DNA from: Astrocystis sublimbata
Lineage: Eukaryota; Ascomycota; Sordariomycetes; Xylariales; Xylariaceae
NCBI GenBank assembly: GCA_022453515.1
Contig: JAJNNY010000073.1
Span: 62,001-126,000 of the forward strand
Reading direction: 5' to 3'
Length of the DNA stretch: 64,000 nucleotides
Shown here one piece after another: positions 57,370-64,000 of the stretch. The translations under genes and the position numbers were made by a program. The notes below the pieces were generated by a model that saw only the letters and a list, made by a program, of their open reading frames with translations, was not told where the DNA came from and searched no databases. Position 1 is the stretch's first letter; each line of letters starts with the position of its first letter.

Positions 57370-58889
57370 AGTCGACCGAGTGTTTGCCAGTATCCCCTGT
57401 TTGACCCTGCAGCACGGGCCGAGCCATGGGGTTGCCGTTTGCGTTGCATCCTACGAGCCACGAGCGGAGAAAAGCTTGCTGGCTAGTGTCGCAAACGAAT
57501 GTGATTTTTGAATTCAAAGCGACTGGCGTTTGGGAATAAATGCAACTTTTATGTGTTTGAAGCTACATTGGCGTTCATCAGATTTTACCGACATGCATAC
57601 CAATCTTTTGATAGCATTCCACCATCTTTTTGAGTTGAGCTGCGAGAGGTACTACCTGCCTACTATCAGCAGTTAGGAGAAGACGAGCCACGTTAAAATA
57701 GATACACTAATACCAATTACACTACTACCCTTGTTTTCGAAGGGCACTCAATTCTAATTGCAACCATATCATATCTCTTGAATGACTCATGATGTCGTGT
57801 CGTCTGCGGTTGAATGCATCATTGTCTCAACATAGCAAGTATTCCTGATAGGTCTAGATGGGGATTGGAGAACCCGTCGTTCATTTGCTAGGCGAGAGTG
57901 AGCAGATCCCTGTACCTCTGCCCGTCACATGTCAGTGACATAGTGGGGCCGCCAACCAGGCAGCTGTGCCATCCTCCTACATGACGATCGAGAAGCTGTT
58001 CAGTGTTCAGCTGTAAATGTCAGACATATAAGTAATCTTTTGGATAGTTGTGTATAAATGTTTCAAGATAGTAAAAACAAGTCTCCCTTCTGATCGAAAG
58101 ATTTGAGTTATGGACGAATGGCTGGAAAGCGGTGAAATGAAGCTAGGCTAGGTAAGTAGAACCGAAAGCACTCCAATTGCGCCACGCTCTTCAAATACTC
58201 GCAGTTACATCCAATTTGCGGTGAACGCCAGGCGAAGACCTTGTATACGGAGGTATGTTACTCACAGGGCTAAGGTCCCGCGGCTCCAATGTCGTTTGCC
58301 ATTCAGCTACTCAAGGTTTGCATGTGGGTGGTGCCGGTCGCCGATCTTTACGTACCGTCCTACCCAGACAATCCAAAGCGCAAATAGTATTACTTCCATT
58401 TTCCAAGTGATCCTTAAACACCACTTAATCCATCTTCCCCAAAGACGATTTGCCTGCACTTACACTTGTTACCCAACCGGGAAACGCTGGATGGCCTGTT
58501 CTGTTCCTGGATCTTCACAATCCTCCCTAGCTAAAAACTCTATCTCAGCTTGATGATCTACAGCTACCCCACGATGGATTCGCTGCCCCTGAGTTGAAAG
58601 GATTAAAGAAGAAAAGCTTAAGGCCGACTAGAACCCCGCGATCCGATTCGATCTGGTTACATCTCCAATCACAACCCAGCTTGTGCTTCCTTGCCGTCCA
58701 GCAACAGACACGTAACGCTTTCGCGCGTCCACCCCTCGTCCACTTCGCGGTCCCCTGCCGCGTGGTGCTCCAGGTAGCTCAGCTCTACACCACCTAACCT
58801 CGAGATAGCTACATCCCAGCATATCGCAACTGCGCATCCAGCACACACTGAGCAGATACTACTCACTTATCCTCGAGGCCGACAACAAC
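57370..58889. other. Intergenic region, 1.5 kb
   Basis: No gene is recognised; frames under 111 codons without motifs. The last 250 bases hold promoter sequence of the phosphotransferase gene. Confidence 0.55.
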
Positions 58890-60437
58890 ATGGCCCCAAG
58901 TAGCAGTAAGTTGACACATCAATACACACGCTGCAAGGATCTTCTCCCGGCACGCATGCACTATCCGTCGCATATCACATTGCAGCTATGATGTCAACAA
59001 TATGCTAACCATGCTTCCTCACCAGAGACGGCTGCGGCCGAGTGCGTATCCGAAGATGCGCTCATTCACCTCAAATCATACAAGTACTCCGCCGTCGATA
59101 AATCACCTATATCGAACTACATCCTCCGACACTACGTATGTGTCTTACCGACATCCCGCTTGCGCGCAACTGTCCCCCCATAACGAACAAGTGCTGAACA
59201 ACTGTGGTAGTGGAATGCCTTCGTCGAGCTCCTGCCGCTATGGCTGGCGCCGAACATGGTAACCCTCCTAGGGTTCTGCTTCATATTAGCCAACGTTGCG
59301 CTACTTGTGATAATGATGCCAGATCTCGTTGGCCCGGTATGACGACCCCGACTCCAATATACAACATCTCTCTGCCCTAGATGACCAGCTAGCTAACCGT
59401 GTGCTTACAATAACCAGGGCCCGTCATGGATGTACCTCAGCTTCGCCTTCGGGCTCTTCATGTACCAGACGATGGACAACGTCGACGGCAAGCAAGCGCG
59501 GCGAACCGGGACCTCGAGCGGCCTAGGCGAGCTCTTCGACCACGGCATCGACTCGCTGAACTGCACCCTAGCCAGCCTCCTCGAGACGGCCGCGATGGCG
59601 CTAGGAACATCGAAATCAGGCGTCTTCACCGCGCTGTGCCCGTGCCTCGCCATGTTCTTCTCGACCTGGGAGACGTACCACACCCACACGCTGTACCTCG
59701 GCTACTTCAACGGGCCGACCGAAGGGATCCTGATCGCCTGCAGCGTCATGGCCATCTCGGGCATCTACGGGCCGGGGATCTGGATGGAGCGCATCGTCGA
59801 CCTCGTGGGCGAGGGCAACTTGATGGGCTACGATCACCTCGTCGGCGACTACTCGATCCGCGACATCTGGATCGCCGTCATCGTCTTCTCGCTCGTCTTC
59901 GGGCACATGCCCTTCTGCGTGCTCAACGTCGTCAAGGCGCGGCGGCGCAACAACCTCCCCGTACTCCCCGTCTTCCTCGAGTGGATCCCCATGGCCGTCT
60001 ACACGCTGTCGATCGGCGCGTGGCTATACTCGCCGCACTCGACGCTGATGCGCGAGAACCACCTCGTGCTCTTCTGCCTGACCATGTCTTTTGTTTTCGG
60101 CCGCATGACCACCAAGATGATCCTTGCGCACCTCACGCGCCAGCCCTTCCCGTTCTGGACCGTCATGCTCATCCCGCTCGTCGGCGGCGCCGTTCTGGGG
60201 AACCTGCCGCGCTTTGGGTTTCCCGCCATCTCGGCGCGGAACGAGCTGTTGTACCTGTGGGGCTACTTCTTCTTCTCTCTGGTCGTGTACTTCCGCTGGG
60301 CGTACCTCGTCACGACGAGCATCTGCGACTTCCTTGGCATCAACTGCCTCACGATACCCCGCGAGAAGCAGCTCGAGAACAAGCGGAAGGCCCTGGAGGC
60401 CAAGGAAGCCGTGGCGAATGGGAAGAAGGAGCTGTGA
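58890..60437 (+). CDS. CDP-alcohol phosphotransferase (choline/ethanolamine)
   Basis: Four exons: 58890-58905, 59026-59135, 59211-59336 and 59418-60437 (423 residues; introns 120, 75 and 81 bases). The enzyme joins CDP-choline or CDP-ethanolamine to diacylglycerol, the last step of the Kennedy pathway, in ER/Golgi membranes; yeast has CPT1 and EPT1. The CDP-alcohol motif is complete: Asp104-x2-Asp107-Gly108-x2-Ala111-Arg112, then Gly121-x3-Asp125-x3-Asp129, in TMDNVDGKQARRTG and GLGELFDHGIDSL. The rest is polytopic with about eight to ten hydrophobic helices, and the cytosolic N-terminus (LKSYKYSAVDKSPISNYIL) is typical of the family. Which head group is used cannot be read here. The tiny first exon (16 bases) is supported by the family N-terminus and by splice phases. 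Confidence 0.93.
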
Positions 60438-61948
60438 TCGTTCTTACCCGATACATCCGGTTTCGTTCTTTTTGAGACACTTCTTTCCTCACAGTCTGTG
60501 CCGCATCACCTATCTCGAGTCTCGTCATATTCGCTTTTGCTTATCGACAGAGAGCGTGAGACAGCCAAAGATCGAATTGCACGTTCCAGATACCAGTGCA
60601 CCGCACTATACTATACTACCGCTTCTTTCACCCCACTTTTGACGTATAGATCTTTTTAATGAACACGGAACAACAGCGGCAACAACAGCAACAGCAACAG
60701 CAACAGCAGACTGGGTCACATCCCACCCACACGGCACAGCACAAGCGCGCAAAACATGCGGCTGGCTTTGCAGGCAGGCAAGCCTAACGCCAGATAGAAA
60801 TTCACGTGAGGAAGCACGAAAGAGAGGGAAAAAAGGAAGGGGGGGGAGGGCCATGCATAGAGCGGGGATAGGGTCTGACTAGGTTGGTTGGTGCAGATAA
60901 TAGAGGCATGATGATAATACACAGCATAGCGGAGGATAAACAAACAATACGACTGCGGCGTCTGGCGCGGTGATTCACTCGCTGCCTGGTTGGTGCTTAT
61001 GCGATCGGTTTCTCCAGTGGGCATTATACTTGACGAAGATAACAACAAATGCGAAAGTTTCCAAGATGTGAGTGTGTTGTGTGTCCTGTTTGATATTGGC
61101 CTGAAGTGAGATCAGCACCTACTGATATAGATACGTACCGAACTGATGTATTGTATTGGTTGATCCGGGCAGCCATTGCAGATTTTCGAAAAGCGCGTAT
61201 GAATGAATCACCTCACCTCTTCAAGGCTCCGCACCTCGATACTTACTTACCTACTTAACTCATTGTTGGTCGGCCGGGTGGTAGAACTTAGCGATCCGCG
61301 TGGATGGATACCTAGGTAGATAGTAGGTAGGCATGCAAGTGATAGATAAGTTGGTACGTCGACAAATCGGCCAGCGAGCATGTATGAAACTCAGTGGTGT
61401 GAGATGGGATTACGGTCAGCAGGCATCCAAACTCCAGATGAGGTGAGATGAGGCGAGATGGATGACTGATACCCTCTCTTCCCCATTTTCCCTTTGCCTC
61501 CCAGGTATCTAATTATCTTATGTGGTATTACCTAACTTTTCTCACTTATGCATTGAGTGGGTAAAGATATCAACTCGATTGGGTAGTGACAAATTGAACG
61601 CTCATATGGATACGACCCATCGAGACACATTAGGCATTTTCTCCATTCATGAAAACAGTCATCAATAAAACAAGAGAGATATTGATCATGGCTTTTGTTT
61701 TTGTTCTTCTTGTTCATGTGCATAGTAGGTAGATATCATCTAGGTAGTCTATCCGCACATCTCATGCATATGGATATCTGCGAACCAGTTCCGTAGCAGC
61801 CCGCCAGAAAAAGCTCAACTCAACCCAAAAGTTAGCTAGGCAAGGACTGATTCTCTTTACGTCTTGCCTCATTTCCCCTCTACGTCATTCATGCAATCCT
61901 CACACCTCTTTTTCAAATTAAGACAATGGCTGGAATCGATACGCGCAA
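60438..61948. other. Convergent intergenic region, 1.5 kb
   Basis: No gene is seen. It contains an AACAGC repeat (60676-60709), several TACCTA/TAGGTA motifs (61240-61340, 61735) and G-runs near 60840. Confidence 0.55.
60676..60709. repeat. AACAGC short tandem repeat
   Basis: About five units of AACAGC/AACAAC in an intergenic region, about 240 bases after the phosphotransferase stop. Confidence 0.8.
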
Positions 61949-63181
61949 TTATCTCTCACCCGCAAGTCTGCGGCCGCGCACCTCACCAAGGGCCTTGGCG
62001 CCGCTGAGGAAGGTGGCGGTGCCGAAGATGCCGACGGCAGGCAGGAGCTGGAACAGGTTCCAGCTGGCGTAGTACAGGTAGAAGACGCCCTCCAGGGCGA
62101 CGAGGGAGCCGAAGAAGACACCGTGGGCGACGGGCGCGTCGCGGAGGGCGCGCTGCAGGTGGTTGACGTTGGCGCCGAGGGCGAGCCACTGTTTTTTGTC
62201 ACATCCGATTGTCAGCCAGCCCGGTTCAGTTAGGTTTCAGTGTGACAGCAAAGCGAAAAATATCCCGAAAGTCCTTCGTTGAGGAAAGGTGCGAAGGTAG
62301 CACAGCACATAAGAAAAGAAGAGGAAAGAAAAAGAAAAACGTACGCCGAGACCCAGAGCCGGCACGGTAGCCAGGACCGCGAGGGCGAAGAAGGCGGAGA
62401 TGACCTTGGGCGGGTTCTTGGGGTCGGCGCGGAAAACGTGGCTGATAGCCTCGCGCTTCCCGTAGCGCAGCGGTTTCTCGTAGACGAGCGGGGCGGCGTT
62501 GGGGTCGTTGCTGATTGACACGGAGAAGACAGGCTTGTTCAGGCCGGCGGAGGATCCGAAGGAGGCCAGCACCACGGATGCCTTGAGAGGCGCGGTCGAG
62601 GTCGCCAGTTGGAGGGGGAGGTCGGTGAATTTCTGTAGGATGAGAAAAGGTTCGTTAGCTGGGTGCTGCAGACGTTGTGTCGTAGAGCAAGGCAGGTAGA
62701 TAGCCGGGCAATGCAAGGCAAGTGTAGATAGTGGCGACATACGATGTCGACGACGGCCTTGCCGTTCTCCTTGACAATCATGGGGAAAGGCGCTTCGAGG
62801 CCGGTCTGCTCATCGTGCAGGACGACGAAGGCCTGGTGCGGCCGCTTGCCCTTGCCACTGTCCTTGGCCGACAGCAGGACCTTGATGCTCTCGGTGTTGG
62901 TGAGGGTGACGGGCTGCGATAGCGGCGTTGTCTCGGAGAACCTGTGTACGTTTCACCGTCAGCCGCCAGCTCCGTTGTTGAAGGTCTGCAACCCCTCGCG
63001 AAGCCTTGTTCTTCCATTCTCTAGCTGCGCCTGAGATAGCAACGTACTTCTCTTTGGTGCCGGGCGCCTTCTTGGCATTCACCTGGACAGTCGCATCGTC
63101 GAAGCTCCAGGACGAGGCGGCCTGCGCTGCGCCGGCAGCCAGGAGCACCAGGGGCGTGACGAAGGAGTGGAGGAATCGCAT
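61949..63181 (-). CDS. SWP1: Oligosaccharyltransferase subunit Swp1/ribophorin II
   Basis: Four exons on the bottom strand: 63048-63181, 62743-62941, 62345-62632 and 61949-62188 (286 residues; introns 106, 110 and 156 bases, all in phase). It is a subunit of the ER complex that transfers the lipid-linked glycan to Asn. The signal peptide (MRFLHSFVTPLVLLAAGAAQA) precedes a lumenal beta-rich domain (TTPLSQPVTLTNTESIKV, HQAFVVLHDEQTGLEAPFP, ASVVLASFGSSAGLNKPVFS), and then comes the typical end of the family: an ADPKNPPKVISAFFALAVLA helix, the GANVNHL loop and further membrane helices (FFGSLVALEGVFYLYYASWN; LLPAVGIFGTATFLSG). The size equals Swp1 of filamentous fungi. The start is the ATG giving the signal peptide. 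Confidence 0.93.
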
Positions 63182-64000
63182 GGTTGTCGGATGATCTAGG
63201 GATCTGGGAGTCTGTCGATGAGGCTCAGTGCATCGAGGCCGATCGATTGCACAAGTCGAGGAGGCGAGATGTGGTAATGGCGGTTTGGAGATGTTGTACG
63301 CAACTACGAGTTACGCGGGTCGTCAATTGAACACCTGTTTCCACCCATTCACCAGGCCGCAGGAAGTGTGGAGACCCTGAGCTAAGGTACCCACACGAGG
63401 TCCCTGTCGCTGGCTTGGCGCTTGCCATGCTCTTGCCTAGCGCCACCTTGCACCACGTCCAACGCTACTGCTTTCTGCGCTTATGTAATGAAGACCAACA
63501 ACACAACCCATCTTTTCAGTCTTATAAAACTGATATATATAGCAATGACAAACGTCCTTGCATTGTAATTAAAGTCTTGTTCTGGATTTTTGATCCAATT
63601 CATGAGAGAGGTAGGTTTTCCCTAAGGTAGTAAAAGGTCTGAGCACTACTGTAACTAGTATGCGTACCAATCATAAATTGATCTGGAGTTGGAAATGACC
63701 TTGAGTTGAAACAAAATCCAGTATGATACATATCTTAACAGGTAGATAGATAGACCACCCTTAGAGGATTCAAACTGGCTCTATAGCACTCTGCGACATA
63801 TCAGTATAGTGATTTGAAGTGGCTTTCAGACAAGTGATTGAGAGTGTGTACTTCCCATCAGCTCATTGCGCAAAGTACAACACCAAGCTATCTGTTCGAT
63901 ATACCAATGTTTCACTAAGAATTTCTAAAGAACCATAGTTCATTCGATGTTCGCTTTTCGGTGTCGAAGAGGGCTGAGGTCTGTTACATATCTCCACAAA
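63182..64000. other. Window edge, no gene seen
   Basis: Promoter of the Swp1 gene followed by AT-rich sequence to the window end. No motif-bearing frame is present. Confidence 0.5.

Noticed and set aside
59426..60475. 349-codon top-strand frame
   Set aside because: Shadow of the phosphotransferase exon in another frame, Arg/His/Leu-rich.

Overview
The window is nuclear DNA of a filamentous ascomycete (Pezizomycotina). The evidence is short introns (about 49-157 nt) with GTRNGT donors and CTAAC/CTRAY branch sites, a Zn2Cys6 regulator of the fungal type, two HET-domain genes, a fungal GPI-anchored wall protein, and long gene-free intergenic stretches. The repeated intergenic TACCTAGGTA motif suggests a Sordariomycete, but that is an inference; I cannot name the species. 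I modelled 20 protein genes by splicing exons by hand (splice phases were checked so that each model is a multiple of three), plus weaker remnants. No rRNA, tRNA, CRISPR or intact transposon was found.

Layout. 1-18.9 kb is mostly housekeeping or conserved: a low-complexity KTE-rich protein, mitochondrial ribosomal protein uS8m, a Gln/Pro-rich conserved protein, a single-pass membrane protein with PPxY motifs, a secreted gamma-glutamyltransferase, and an atypical SDR. 18.9-21.1 kb is a first HET-domain gene. 21.1-24.8 kb is gene-free. 24.8-39.4 kb looks like a catabolic cluster: a Zn2Cys6 regulator, a secreted arylsulfatase divergent from a secreted GH3 glycosidase, a repeat-built lineage-specific protein, a zone of gene remnants, and an intronless cytosolic-type sulfatase. 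40.5-54 kb looks like a non-self-recognition/accessory island: a second HET gene, a multi-exon protein built of about 165-residue repeats each ending in an NQ(T/S)WxC sequon, an aldehyde dehydrogenase, an intracellular trypsin-fold protein with zinc-finger-like pairs, and, head-to-head with it, a protein with a C-terminal membrane helix. 56-64 kb returns to conserved genes: a GPI-anchored CFEM-like/DUF7707 wall protein, a CDP-alcohol phosphotransferase (phospholipid synthesis) and the Swp1/ribophorin II subunit of oligosaccharyltransferase.

How the genes work together: the two sulfatases, the GH3 enzyme and the regulator could together release sulfate and sugar from a sulfated glycan, with the secreted enzymes acting outside and the intronless sulfatase inside. 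The HET genes and the protease-like/membrane pair fit the fungal incompatibility or immune repertoire by domain content. Both proposals are inference from domains and adjacency.
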